From Rhodanobacteraceae bacterium (GTDB taxonomy: Bacteria; Pseudomonadota; Gammaproteobacteria; Xanthomonadales; SZUA-5): 64,000 bases of DNA. This document shows positions 17,491-27,000 of the stretch, piece by piece (position 1 is the first letter of the stretch; every line of letters begins with the position of its first letter). The position numbers and the translations under genes are program-made. A model generated the notes under the pieces. It did no database searches and was not told the origin of the DNA. It was given only the letters and a program-made list of their open reading frames with translations. Location: positions 310,001 to 374,000 of the forward strand of contig JACKOW010000002.1 in assembly GCA_024234055.1 (NCBI GenBank), in the 5' to 3' direction.

Positions 17491-18555
17491 ATGAGTAGAT
17501 ATGTCAGTAAGGCCCTAGTCGATTGGAGTGGATTCGGAAAAACAATTGGAGATGTGCAAGGCAGTTTCTCTTTGCTCGAGTTTTTAGATTTCTGCACAGT
17601 TCTTGAAGGGATTATTTTGTATGACGAATTGGTTCCCATAGGAAACAAGCTCAAAGGCAAATGGGAGCAAGAAGTACGACTATTGACAGCAGCTGGGGTA
17701 ATATCCAAACAAGAAGTCAACAGTCAACCGGCGGACGTCGGTCCAAGGCCGGAAGCAACACATGCAACAAAGTACGTCCCCAGAAATCCACAAATGGCAA
17801 AGTCTACACTCATCGATTCATGGTTCGAAACAGCCCGCCTGATAGGCGCAGAGGAACAAACGGGACTTTCCTCATTACCCCTATTGCGCCAGCGACATAT
17901 CTACGAAAAATATGCATGTGTAAAGGAGGAGCACACGTTTTGCAATCTTATTCTTCAGCACAAGAATCTTTCACACGTACTTCAGCAACTTAGGCGGAGC
18001 CACAGACTCGCGCTAGCACCATACTATACCGTCCCTATTCCACCTGTGCCTCTGATGGTTTTAGAGCGGAGCACACGAAAAGAGGATTTCCTAAAAAATG
18101 CACTTGAAGTTAGAGATGAATTCTCTCCTCTTCGATCTGCGCTTACGGAGTTAAGAGCATTTCTTGACAATCCAAATGAGCAGCTTATTGAAAAAGTTAG
18201 ATACAGAAACTCGTGGAAGAAAGCATGGGGAACCCTGGGCAAATACAAAGAGTCATTATTTTCAATTGATCTTGCAGATGCCTCGAAAGATAAAATTAGT
18301 ATCGAGCGATCTTTAGATGGCATCGCGCTGGATTCCATAAGCCTCACAAAAATACTGGAAAAATTGATAGCTGAAGCTAGCGCGCAGTATCATCAAAGAA
18401 GGGTACGAATATTGCATAGAGCAGCGCAAAATTACATTGCCACCTCCGACGGGCATATTAACCGCCATGTCGCGAGACTCTATAATTGCGAAATCAATAA
18501 CAATGGCTTCGAATATCTAAAGCAATTCGGCATTGATGCAAACGTGAATGTGTGA
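17491..18555 (+). CDS. Hypothetical protein in A+T-rich island
   Basis: A 354-residue protein of unknown function starting MSRYVSKALVDWSGFGKTIG. It is mostly soluble, with helical segments such as FSLLEFLDFCTVLEGIILYD near the N-terminus and ELRAFLDNPNEQLIEKVRYR in the middle. No motif or catalytic signature is recognised. The ATG at 17491 gives a compact protein; the frame is open about 110 bases further upstream, but that part is low-complexity and basic. Codon use is more A+T-rich than in the flanking chromosome, which suggests acquisition. It lies between a dead deoxyribosyltransferase-like gene and another orphan gene, a defence-island-like setting. Confidence 0.75.
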   Translation: MSRYVSKALVDWSGFGKTIGDVQGSFSLLEFLDFCTVLEGIILYDELVPIGNKLKGKWEQEVRLLTAAGVISKQEVNSQPADVGPRPEATHATKYVPRNPQMAKSTLIDSWFETARLIGAEEQTGLSSLPLLRQRHIYEKYACVKEEHTFCNLILQHKNLSHVLQQLRRSHRLALAPYYTVPIPPVPLMVLERSTRKEDFLKNALEVRDEFSPLRSALTELRAFLDNPNEQLIEKVRYRNSWKKAWGTLGKYKESLFSIDLADASKDKISIERSLDGIALDSISLTKILEKLIAEASAQYHQRRVRILHRAAQNYIATSDGHINRHVARLYNCEINNNGFEYLKQFGIDANVNV

Positions 18556-18868
18556 GAATGCGTTGCATCAACGGGAAGGATGGGTTCCTGACGGGGCGGA
18601 ACCCCCGTGGCTTCATCGTACGGATTCAACTTCCTAGCGCGAACTGGAACAGATTTGGCCCTGAGAAATCACCGATGCCGAATCTGCTCTGCCGGGAATT
18701 CCGTATACGTAGCCTTTCATCGGTACCATCCATCTCAGCGCGAACTTTGTTGTCAACTGGTTGAAACACCTAAGATGCGCAGTGAAGCCAATTTTACTAC
18801 GAGCCCCTTGCCCAACCAGCTTAAGACACCCCAACGAAATAATGTGGCGCTACGCGAGGAAAAGACAG
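18556..18868. other. Intergenic stretch in island
   Basis: 313 bp without a convincing gene. It contains a hairpin GGGTTCC (18582-18588) / GGAACCC (18598-18604), 27 bp after the previous stop codon; it lacks a T-run, so it is only a possible terminator. Confidence 0.4.
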
Positions 18869-19438
18869 ATGAAATACCGACCTCATGACATCGTTCTACA
18901 CGTCCGCCTAGCATGCGATGAAGGCACCGAAAGCCTGAATTTTCGTGATGCATTAGACCTAATTGAAAACGTGCTCTACAATTCCGATCGAAGAGACATT
19001 GAGCAAGCGTCACAATCGCTTCGTATTCCGCCAATCATCGCCGATGCTGCTAAGGAACGAATACGAAACCTGAGACACGAGCGACTGCGTATCACGAATG
19101 TATCAACAGGCTCTATTGTATTGGAAGGCACAATAGCGGCCGCTGCACTATTTGTACTCAAAAAGACCATCATGGATCCGTTTGGAGATGCCTATCGGAA
19201 GTCCAGACTATATGGCGAACTTTCAAACTTCTTTAGACAAATCATCGACGAAAAGACTTTGTTTATTTCAGAGAAGTTGAGGGAGATGAGCCACAAAAAC
19301 GGCTATGTGCCAGAGGTAAGGCATGAAATCAAATCTCCCGACATTCCGCGTCACATATTCATTGAACTTAGGCGAGATGATGAAACAAAGCGCCGGAGAA
19401 TCCCTTCTTTGGGAGAGGAACTGGACAAAAATCCTTAA
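18869..19438 (+). CDS. Hypothetical protein with one hydrophobic helix
   Basis: A 189-residue protein starting MKYRPHDIVLHVRLACDEGT. The N-terminal ~70 residues are a soluble helical domain. A central hydrophobic segment (TGSIVLEGTIAAAALFVLKK, about 83-103) could be a membrane helix. The basic C-terminal half (DAYRKSRLYGELSNFFRQII) is cytoplasm-like. The GAGGAAAAG upstream supports the start at 18869. No family is recognised. In layout it resembles small membrane-associated effectors of defence loci, but that is inference only. It follows the orphan gene at 17491 and precedes the OLD-family ATPase on the same strand. Confidence 0.72.
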   Translation: MKYRPHDIVLHVRLACDEGTESLNFRDALDLIENVLYNSDRRDIEQASQSLRIPPIIADAAKERIRNLRHERLRITNVSTGSIVLEGTIAAAALFVLKKTIMDPFGDAYRKSRLYGELSNFFRQIIDEKTLFISEKLREMSHKNGYVPEVRHEIKSPDIPRHIFIELRRDDETKRRRIPSLGEELDKNP

Positions 19439-19544
19439 CACACGCACAAGGCATGTAAACCTGCGGAAGATGCGTTAACCGAACGTGCGCAACGTCCGTC
19501 AATCGGGCAGGATGTCGTAGACGAAGCGGGCAACATCACTCGTG

Positions 19545-21281
19545 ATGATCAGGATCACGAATTTTCCAACCTTCAACGCTGCAAAGCGTGAGCAACTAGA
19601 CAAGAGAGAAAAATTGAAGCCTTCTGCATCCATCGAATCAATCGAATTTTCCGGCGGCCATGCTTTTAAATTGGGCCCGAAGGAAAAAGTGATTATAGTC
19701 GGTCCAAACAATAGCGGAAAATCCCAATCACTTAGGGAAATAATAGCACTCGCCAGGAGTGGAAAAAAGGAAAGGCCGCTAGTAGTTTCCGAATTAAGAC
19801 TGTTTAAGTCCGGGACAAAAGAGGAATTAAAACGATTCTTGGAAAGAAACGGGACATATCTAAGGGGCGTATATCAATATACCGACTGGTCAGTTGCTGA
19901 AAACCACATTGAATTCTGGAGCCAGCCCGATCTTCAACACACGCTGGTGGACGGTTTTTTCAAAAAGATTGCGGCGGATGATCGACTGAAGGTGTGTGAA
20001 CAGCAAGGCAGCATTGCGCCTGGAGACCAAAAATCGAAGCCACAGCACATTCTGTATGATGACGAAGCACTGATGTCCAGAATTAGCGCGTTGTTTAAGC
20101 GCGCATTTGGAAAGGATCTCATGTTTGACTTCCGAGGTGGAAGTCGTCTCCCAATTCATGTGGGAGAGATTCCGGGTCCTGGCGTGGGCATCGATCGGGT
20201 GAGTAACGCGTATGTCGCGGCTGTTCGGGAGAACCCACTCCTTGACAAGCAAGGCGACGGAATGAAGAGCTACGCTGGAATCCTGTTTGAAGCCGTTGTC
20301 GCTAATAGGAACGTTACTTTGATTGATGAGCCGGAGGCCTTCCTGCATCCGCCCCAAATGCGAAGATTGGGCGAGACGCTGGCCTCCGAAGTCGATGGTC
20401 AGTTACTCGTGGCAACGCACAGTAGTGACATTTTGCGTGGATTCTTGGAGGGAACAAAGGGCAACGTAAGGATATTGCGCATCCGCCGAGAGGGTAGCGT
20501 CAATTTGGTGGCCGAGGCAGAACCAACGGTGATCCGGGAACTTTGGGAGAAGCCGGAGCTGCGTTATTCCAACGCACTAGAAGGGATATTTCATGAACAA
20601 ACAATAATCTGCGAGGACGATAGTGACTGCAGGTTAATAAACTCAGTTGCGGATCACTTGGCATCCGGGGATACAAAGCAATGGGAAGATACTGCCTACG
20701 TGCCAACTGGGGGCAAACATGGAGTTCCGAAGGTCGCAACCGTGTTGCGCCGAATCGGTGTTCCAGTAAAAGCTGTGTTTGACCTCGACTTTTTGGCCGA
20801 ACGGTCATTGGTTGAGTCAACGGTTGAAGCATTCGGGGGCCGCTGGGAAGATGTGGAAAAACTTTGGTCGAGAGTGGACTCTGCAGTGAGGAAGGGTATT
20901 AAAGCAAAAGACAATCCCGAGATAAAGAAGGAAATTATAGGCATACTTGGGAGTATCGATGAAAACGAGCTTCCGAAAAGTGACATCATCGAGGCACTGA
21001 AACAGGGCAAACCTTGGGCAGAGGTGAAGAGGTTCGGAACGCGTGCAATTCCAAAGGGAGATGCTCAACAGAGTTACAACGCGCTGAGGGATATTCTTGA
21101 GGGAGTCGGAATCTATCTTATCCCCGTAGGTGAAATAGAAGCGTTTTGTCCCCAGATTGGTTCTCACGGTCCGAAATTTGTTACGAAGCTGTTGGCTAGT
21201 GTTCCGCTCGGTGATGAACGACTTAGTGAATTGCGAGCTTTCGTTGAACGCGTGCACCTGGGAAAACACGGACAATTATGA
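19545..21281 (+). CDS. OLD-family AAA ATPase with TOPRIM domain
   Basis: About 578 residues. The N-terminal ABC-type ATPase has Walker A GPNNSGKS (about 53-60), a Walker B/signature-linked TLIDEPEAFLHPP, and the switch histidine ATHSSD. The C-terminal TOPRIM nuclease region has the acidic pair FDLDFL and the upstream Glu in TIICEDDSDCRLI. This is the domain order of OLD (overcoming lysogenisation defect) proteins such as P2 Old and GajA, DNA-cleaving antiphage enzymes. No UvrD-like GajB partner follows, so it is either a solitary class 1 OLD or works with the orphan genes upstream. The start is GTG 19542 or ATG 19545. An attC-like site lies 35 bp after the stop, as if the gene were a cassette. 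Confidence 0.88.
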   Translation: MIRITNFPTFNAAKREQLDKREKLKPSASIESIEFSGGHAFKLGPKEKVIIVGPNNSGKSQSLREIIALARSGKKERPLVVSELRLFKSGTKEELKRFLERNGTYLRGVYQYTDWSVAENHIEFWSQPDLQHTLVDGFFKKIAADDRLKVCEQQGSIAPGDQKSKPQHILYDDEALMSRISALFKRAFGKDLMFDFRGGSRLPIHVGEIPGPGVGIDRVSNAYVAAVRENPLLDKQGDGMKSYAGILFEAVVANRNVTLIDEPEAFLHPPQMRRLGETLASEVDGQLLVATHSSDILRGFLEGTKGNVRILRIRREGSVNLVAEAEPTVIRELWEKPELRYSNALEGIFHEQTIICEDDSDCRLINSVADHLASGDTKQWEDTAYVPTGGKHGVPKVATVLRRIGVPVKAVFDLDFLAERSLVESTVEAFGGRWEDVEKLWSRVDSAVRKGIKAKDNPEIKKEIIGILGSIDENELPKSDIIEALKQGKPWAEVKRFGTRAIPKGDAQQSYNALRDILEGVGIYLIPVGEIEAFCPQIGSHGPKFVTKLLASVPLGDERLSELRAFVERVHLGKHGQL

Positions 21282-21316
21282 TCATTGAAAACGCACCCTA
21301 TGCGCGGTTCGGCGAA

Positions 21317-21403
21317 ATCTAACTATGCATTCAAGCCGACTGCGGATCGAGCTCTTCGCACAAACCAGCTGCCGCGCCGCGGCGGATTAATGCGGCGTTA
21401 AGC
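21317..21403 (+). repeat. Integron attC (59-base element)-like site 1
   Basis: ATCTAAC (21317-21323) matches the R'' consensus RYYYAAC, followed by TTCAAGCCGAC. GTTAAGC (21397-21403) matches R' GTTRRRY. The 87-bp length and imperfect internal symmetry fit attC. It would be the recombination site of a cassette carrying the OLD gene and marks the left edge of the VOC cassette. Confidence 0.75.
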
Positions 21404-21446
21404 AGAAGGAGAATATTGTGGCGAACTCAGAAAATCTCTGGTTGCA

Positions 21447-21788
21447 ATGGCCTACGTATTTGGCGTGGGGCGCTCTATCGCGTTCTATGAACATCTTGGA
21501 TTCACTGCAACCAACTCTCATTCTCCGGAGGATGGAGCTGATCCCGTGTGGGCTCATATGGATTCAGGTAATGCGCATCTAACGCTGGCTAAGGCTTCCG
21601 ATCCCATCGATCCAATGCAACAAGCCATCCTCTTCTATTTGTACTTTGAGAACATTCAGGCTGCACATACGGAGTTCAAGAATAAGGGCTTGCCCGTCGG
21701 AGAGATTGCGTACCCGTTCTATTGCCCTCAGGGAGAATTTCGCCTCACGGATCCCGATGGCTATTGTCTTATGCTCACACACGTTTAG
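21447..21788 (+). CDS. VOC-family protein (glyoxalase/bleomycin-resistance fold), cassette-borne
   Basis: A 113-residue protein with the VOC pattern: RSIAFYEHLGFTATNSHSP (first beta-alpha unit), FYLYFENIQAAHTEFKNKGL, and the terminal GEFRLTDPDGYCLMLTHV. Members bind metal and act as dioxygenases, glyoxalases or drug-sequestering proteins; this one lies in an integron-type cassette, where bleomycin-resistance-like VOC proteins are common. Oddity: the strong ribosome binding site AGAAGGAG fits a GTG at 21418 whose frame (MANSENLWLQ) differs from that of the VOC domain. Either a base was lost near 21,445 or translation starts weakly at ATG 21447. N-terminal strand residues appear short. Confidence 0.8.
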   Translation: MAYVFGVGRSIAFYEHLGFTATNSHSPEDGADPVWAHMDSGNAHLTLAKASDPIDPMQQAILFYLYFENIQAAHTEFKNKGLPVGEIAYPFYCPQGEFRLTDPDGYCLMLTHV

Positions 21789-21794
21789 GCTGCT

Positions 21795-21904
21795 GCCTAA
21801 CAATTCGTTCAAGCCGAGACCGATTCGCGGCTCGGGTAACGCGGTATCGTGTACCACTTCGCCAAGCCGCTGCGCGGTCCGGCCTAACTCAACCCGCGTA
21901 AGGT
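21795..21904 (+). repeat. Integron attC-like site 2
   Basis: GCCTAACAATTCGTTCAAGC (from 21795) is the classic left end of a 59-base element. The right side has GGCCTAACTCA and then GCGTAAGGT at 21896-21904, one base off the R' core GCGTTRRRY. It starts 6 bp after the VOC stop codon, exactly where a cassette attC belongs. The altered R' suggests it may no longer recombine well. Confidence 0.72.
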
Positions 21905-21948
21905 GCGGTAGCTGAGTAGGATGACGGTGAGCGCAGCGAACCGCATCT

Positions 21949-21977
21949 GTCGCGATGATCAAAATCACGTTTTCTAG
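21949..21977. repeat. Direct repeat left of 22002-22514
   Basis: GTCGCGATGATCAAAATCAC followed by GTTTTCTAGA. It recurs at 22521-22550 as GTCGCGATGATCGGAATCAC then GTTCTCTCGA. A weaker relative covers the start of the OLD gene (about 19541). The pair brackets the membrane protein gene. Confidence 0.6.
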
Positions 21978-22001
21978 ATTGTTGCACCTCACGCGCGTTT
22001 G

Positions 22002-22514
22002 CTAGGAGTCCGGATGCTCCAAGGTAGCGGAAGCTTCCACTACACGCTCACAGGAGCCGATAAAGAATACCCCGGCGATAAATGCCATGAGTGTCCCCAA
22101 GGCAAGAGCAAGGAGCAATGAAGGGGAACTGGTTGCTAGCCTTTCGCTGTAACCGGCAAAAGTGTTTCTTGGGCTGACAAAAGCATTAAGTGCAAAACAT
22201 GACACAGTTGATATCCAAGTGGCAAGACAGCAAAACATGAATCCTGCAGCCTTGTAGTCTTTGCACTTTTCGCCAAAATATGGAGCCAACACGTGGATTA
22301 AAATGAATAGTGGCACAAAATATGTGGCAGCAATTCCAAGCGATGACGGCCAGTCTTTTGGATTTGTAAGGGTCATGATCGCCACAGGGAATCCGATGAA
22401 GAAAGCCGATACTGCGCCGAGAGACCAGGCGGCCGCTCGTCGATACTGTGGCGACAGATTAACGAAACCGCTAAGCGGCGGGCTTCTTGTCTTATTTGAT
22501 TGCTCTGATGTCAT
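22002..22514 (-). CDS. Hypothetical four-helix membrane protein
   Basis: A 170-residue protein with four predicted membrane helices (AAAWSLGAVSAFFIGFPVAI, AATYFVPLFILIHVLAPYFG, AGFMFCCLATWISTVSCFAL, LLLALALGTLMAFIAGVFFI) and a polar N-terminus (MTSEQSNKTRSPP). No family is recognised. It is encoded opposite to the neighbouring VOC cassette and lies between two 30-bp direct repeats, so it may have arrived separately, possibly as a reverse-oriented cassette. Base composition is lower in GC than the chromosomal genes. Confidence 0.7.
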   Translation of the reverse strand: MTSEQSNKTRSPPLSGFVNLSPQYRRAAAWSLGAVSAFFIGFPVAIMTLTNPKDWPSSLGIAATYFVPLFILIHVLAPYFGEKCKDYKAAGFMFCCLATWISTVSCFALNAFVSPRNTFAGYSERLATSSPSLLLALALGTLMAFIAGVFFIGSCERVVEASATLEHPDS

Positions 22515-22520
22515 TTCACA

Positions 22521-22550
22521 GTCGCGATGATCGGAATCACGTTCTCTCGA
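22521..22550. repeat. Direct repeat right of 22002-22514
   Basis: Second copy of the GTCGCGATGATC...ATCACGTT repeat, 572 bp from the first and in the same orientation. Confidence 0.6.
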
Positions 22551-22720
22551 TCGATTCGGTTCCCTTTGCTCGCCGTCATCCTGCTCGTCGTCTGCGGTTT
22601 TTCGCGAATGTGGGCGGGCGCTGGGAGGCGGTCAGTCAAGGAGGCTGCGGCCGAGCAGCGGTTTTCGTGCGCGCTTGCCGGTCGATCGATGCTGCACTCC
22701 GATTTCTGTTCATGCAGCCG

Positions 22721-23593
22721 CTACACCGCCAGCGCCGGCAACACATGCAGCACGATGTCGGCCGAGAAGTGGGCGATCATCGCTGCGAGCAATCCGCGTC
22801 GCCAGTAGCACCACCCGTACAGAACGCCGACCGACACATTGCCCAGCACCGTTGACGCCACAGCAACCGGCGATGCGGCACCAAAGGCAACCATTTGCGG
22901 GACGTGCGCCAGCCCGAAGCCAAACGCGGCGATGATGATCACGCTCCAGACGGCGACGCTGGACGGCTTGCGCTTGCCGGCAAGACGGGTCACTGCCCAT
23001 ACCAGCAAGGTCATCAAACCCAGCCGAAACCAGACCTCTTCGCCGACGGCCGCGCCGAATGACACCGCGAGTCCACCCAGGACACCGCGGAAGCCCGGTT
23101 CGGGCAGAGCGGCTGGCAGATAGGGTTGGGCCGCGTAGCGTACGGACAGGAAGATGGCACCCAGCAGCGCTCCGGCAGTTCCCGCCACAACCCAGTCGCG
23201 AGCGAGCGCCCGCATCGCGCCGGGCTGACGCGCCAACAGGGCTGCGAATCGCGGTGCGCCCAGACCAAGCGCAGGCCCCAGTCGCAGCCCAATCCACAAC
23301 GCAGGAAGGGTGAGCACGCTCAGGAACAGCAGGCTGGGCAGCAGCATCGTAGCGAAGTCGTGCTCCGGCTGTATCCGCCCAAACGCCAGACTGGTGAACT
23401 GCGCCGCGAGCGTCAACACGTACAGAACGAGAAGCAGGATCCATTGCCAGCGACTTGCGCCTGGTGGTTCAACAGGGCGCTGCGCTGTCGCCCGATCTGG
23501 ACCGCCAAGCTCAAGGATAGGTCCGTTCAAGACTGCTCTCCCGCTTCGTGATCGGCATTGAACGCGATCCCCGGAATCGATCTCAAGCGCCAA
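22721..23593 (-). CDS. CPBP-family intramembrane metalloprotease
   Basis: Up to 290 residues with about seven hydrophobic helices. CPBP (CAAX protease and bacteriocin-processing) motifs are present in order: GEEVWFRLG (EExxxR), FGFGLAHVP (FxxxH) and the final HFSAD. These residues bind the catalytic metal in the membrane. Bacterial members process peptides, modify membrane proteins or provide bacteriocin self-immunity; the substrate cannot be told. The start is uncertain: the first ~45 residues are polar and not conserved-looking, and a start nearer WQWILLLVLYVLTL is possible. It stands alone at the right edge of the island but has chromosomal base composition. Confidence 0.85.
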   Translation of the reverse strand: MALEIDSGDRVQCRSRSGRAVLNGPILELGGPDRATAQRPVEPPGASRWQWILLLVLYVLTLAAQFTSLAFGRIQPEHDFATMLLPSLLFLSVLTLPALWIGLRLGPALGLGAPRFAALLARQPGAMRALARDWVVAGTAGALLGAIFLSVRYAAQPYLPAALPEPGFRGVLGGLAVSFGAAVGEEVWFRLGLMTLLVWAVTRLAGKRKPSSVAVWSVIIIAAFGFGLAHVPQMVAFGAASPVAVASTVLGNVSVGVLYGWCYWRRGLLAAMIAHFSADIVLHVLPALAV

Positions 23594-24002
23594 TCGTCAT
23601 GCGATCAACATGACTTGGCTTCGGACGATCGAGCCGACAGCCAACCCGCGCAAGGTGCGATCACCGAATGGGATGACGGTGAACGCGTCTGGTGGGTTCT
23701 CGGCAGAGTGGAACCCGCGCAGCCTGGTCGTGCGGATTCCACTGCTTGCCGCGAAGGGGGCCTGACCTGGCCTTGTGGCTACACCGATGGTGGAATCCGC
23801 CGGTGGGTGGTGTAGCGCGGTTGGGATTTCATCGTGGATGGGTCGCCCTTTCGACGACCTGTCGAACCGCCCGGTTGAGAGTGAATTGTGCACGCCAACT
23901 GGGTGCTCGGCGGATCGAAATCGCGCATGCCGCGACAGCGCATCTTCCAGATCCTATGCTCGAACGATTGACCTCGGGATCGTCAGTAGCGCAATGGAAG
24001 GG
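23594..24002. other. Intergenic region upstream of the PQQ-propeller gene
   Basis: About 400 bp without a convincing gene. 23642-23690 (CAACCCGCGCAAGGTGCGAT, GGGATGACGGTGAACGC) resembles 21890-21935 (CAACCCGCGTAAGGTGCGGT, AGGATGACGGTGAGCGC), a dispersed repeat. 23690-23830 contains GTGGAACCC and GGTGGAATCCGCCGG hairpins. Confidence 0.4.
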
Positions 24003-27000
24003 ATGCGGATCAGATTGGGATTCCTGTGGGTCGTTGCGCTGACGTGCAGAGCCGCCTTCGCGGATAGCGCCGTCGTTTGGCGCCACGAGCCGACAGTGTC
24101 GCTGGCGCCGGACGCGTGCGTTGAATTCGGACGAGTTACTTCGCCCTTCGCTACGGAATCGGTGCTTTGCCCAGATCCTCAGGGCGCTCTGGTGATCCAG
24201 GGCGCCACGCCGTTTCCGACATTGCTGGCGCAAACCTCCGCGCACGGGGGTCTGGTTCGCTACTCGGCGGGTGTGCCGTCGACCTCAATACCGATGCCAT
24301 TCATGGCGCAACCGCTCGCGGCGCGTCAGTTGGCTGATGGGTCGACGGCCATCCTGAGTGTCGATCTCGAGCTGCAACCGTCGAGTTCCGGACTCTTTCG
24401 TGCGCATCTATCACTGATGGACATCCAGGGAGCGTTGCGCTGGACGATCCCGATCGGCGGCCTGCGCACGCAGTCCGATCGCGCCGCACGGGCGGGTTTC
24501 GTCGCCGAACTGAGCGCCGGCGGCGATCTGGTTGCGCTCGTGAACAACGGCTGGCTGCAGGCGGTTCGGGTGCGCCGCAGCGATGGACGAATCGAGGCCT
24601 ACGCTGAAACGTCTGGGGCAGACTTGGGTTCGGAGGGGCTCGTCAACCAACCCGCCGGAATCTACTCGAGCGTGCCATTCACCGCCTGGATCGGCCAGGA
24701 CAACGTGTATGTCGCGAATGACTACGCGTTGCAGACGCTGAATTCGACCGATATGCAGACCCGCGCCTATATGCCCTGGCGGGATCTGTTTGCCGATTCT
24801 TCCATCGTTGCCCGAGCGTTTCAGCCGGCCGCTACGTCGGACGGCCTGTTCGTGCTCGTGGACCGACTCAGCGCGATTCCGCCCTTTCACGACTGCCAGT
24901 TGCTCCGAGTTTCGGCCACGGGCCAAGTAGTCTGGGACACACTGATTTCCGACTGCACCCCGGATGGGTTTCTGGAAATGGCGGGACCGGAACGCCTGGT
25001 CTTTACCGGCCACAAGTCTGGTCCTGTCCAGATCATGGCCATCGCCGATGTGCAAGCTGGCGCGATTGAACGGGAGATCCCCTTGACGGCGATCCCCAAA
25101 CGCCTGGCGAGCACCGGCAGCGTGGCCGCTTACCTCAGCCAAGGACCCGAGGTCGGTCAGGTGCAAGTGACCGGGCTGAGGCTCGCAGATGGAGCTCAGC
25201 TCTACCGGCAAGGTTTCGACTTTCCAAGCGATGTCGACGAGTCGTTTCCGGCGAGAGCGCAGCTTCCGAACTTGATCAGTGACGGCACCAGTGTATTCGC
25301 GGTCCAGTATGGCCGTTCGGATCGATTTCGTTCACTGGGCTTTGTCGCGCACGTTATCGATGCGAATACCGGCGCCGCCAGCGATCCGATCGAACCCAAC
25401 AACATCGATGTTTCCGCGGATGTCTCGATTCTCGGCAGATCCGGGAAGGGTTTGATTCTCGGCACCACCTTGACCCCCAAACTGCCCTGGCAGGGTCGTA
25501 TCGAAGGCGTCGACGGCGCAACGGGGGAGCGGATCTGGGCACGCAATGTGGCTGCACAATCGCCTGATTCGTTTCCGAACTTCCAGGTCAATGACCAGCG
25601 TGTGCTGATTGCGGAAGGCGAGCGCCTGACGGCGCCGGAACGCTGGCGCTTGCGAGCGCAGGTCGTCGATGCGCTGACCGGCGCCGATGTTCTTCTGGAT
25701 ACGCGCGAGCTGTCGCCGCCACCGCCGACCTTCAGCTCAACGAGCTTTCTCGGCGTCACGCTCACCCCTGAAAATTACCTGATCTATGCGGCCTCCAATT
25801 CGGGCGGCATGCATGCCATCGGTCTTGCACCCAGCGGGCAACCGGCTTGGGACGTCGTGCATGCAGACGTCAGCGTGCTCACCCGAACCGACAGAGGTCG
25901 CCAGCTGGTAGTCATCAACCCAACACCTGGAGAAGCGTCGCTCGCCGCCGTGAACGCCGTCGATGGCAGCCTGATCCAACTCGGCGCCTGGCAGGGTGAT
26001 GCGAGCATCAATGTTGCTAGCGACGTGGGTGTCGATCATCGGGATCTCTGGATGATCACCGTCCGTCGCAATCCGAGCGGCGTCTACATCTTTACGGTTC
26101 AACGGCGAACGCCAGGGCACGGATTGGTTTGGTCTCGCGAAATTGTCAGCACCACGCCCAATCCGGCGATCGTGTTCGCGAACGCCGAGCTGGAGGATGG
26201 ATCGCTCGCATTCACCTTGCGCAATGTCCTGTCGTCGAGCAGCAACACCGTCGCGCGTACACTGCGCCTGGACGGCGCGACCGGTGCAACCGTCTGGGAC
26301 CAGTCCCAGTCCTTTGCCCCGCGCACCAGCACTGGTTGCAGACAGTTCTCGATGGCCTCGAACGGCGACCTGTTGTGCGCCGAAAGCTACGGGGAAGTTG
26401 CACTGGAGTTCTCCGCCGTCGCCAACGCGCAAACCTATGTGCGCCGCATGAACCCGACCACGGGCGAGCTCCGCGGGGTGCATTGGCTCGCCATCGAATC
26501 TGACACCTTGCGTGGTTTGTTTCGCGAGGACGGCCCGTCCACCCGCAGCTTTCGCGCCGAGGGCGAGCTGGGATTCGCGTTCACCGGGCCTGCAGCTGGC
26601 GCACGTCCGTACACGACCGCGGCCGTCGGACGCATTCGCGAACCCATCGACAGCATCAGCGGAGACCTGCGTGTCACCGGCGCCCCCGCTGCGAACGGAG
26701 CCCGCTTTCGATTGCACAATGAATCGAACGCGCTCGCAGCCGATGTTCAATGGACGGTGGACGTGTCTGGGCAGGGCGCTATCGAATCCATCGACTGCAG
26801 CCCCGAAATGATGGCCGGCGCGCAGATCCGTGTTTACGGCGCCCGCGGGGCATTCGATCTCGAACCGGGCGCCACGACCGAATGCGTCGTGCACTGGCTT
26901 CAGTCAGTGCCTGGCGAAATGCGCAAGGCCAGCCTTTACGCTTGGCCCGCCTTTGACTATCTGGACCGCGATCCCGGAAACAACGTCGCCGTCGCCGTTG

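Noticed and set aside
18607..18888. Frame with Cys-rich segment CRICSAG...CCQL
   Set aside because: Superficially zinc-finger-like but short, without a start site, and it overlaps the next gene in another frame.
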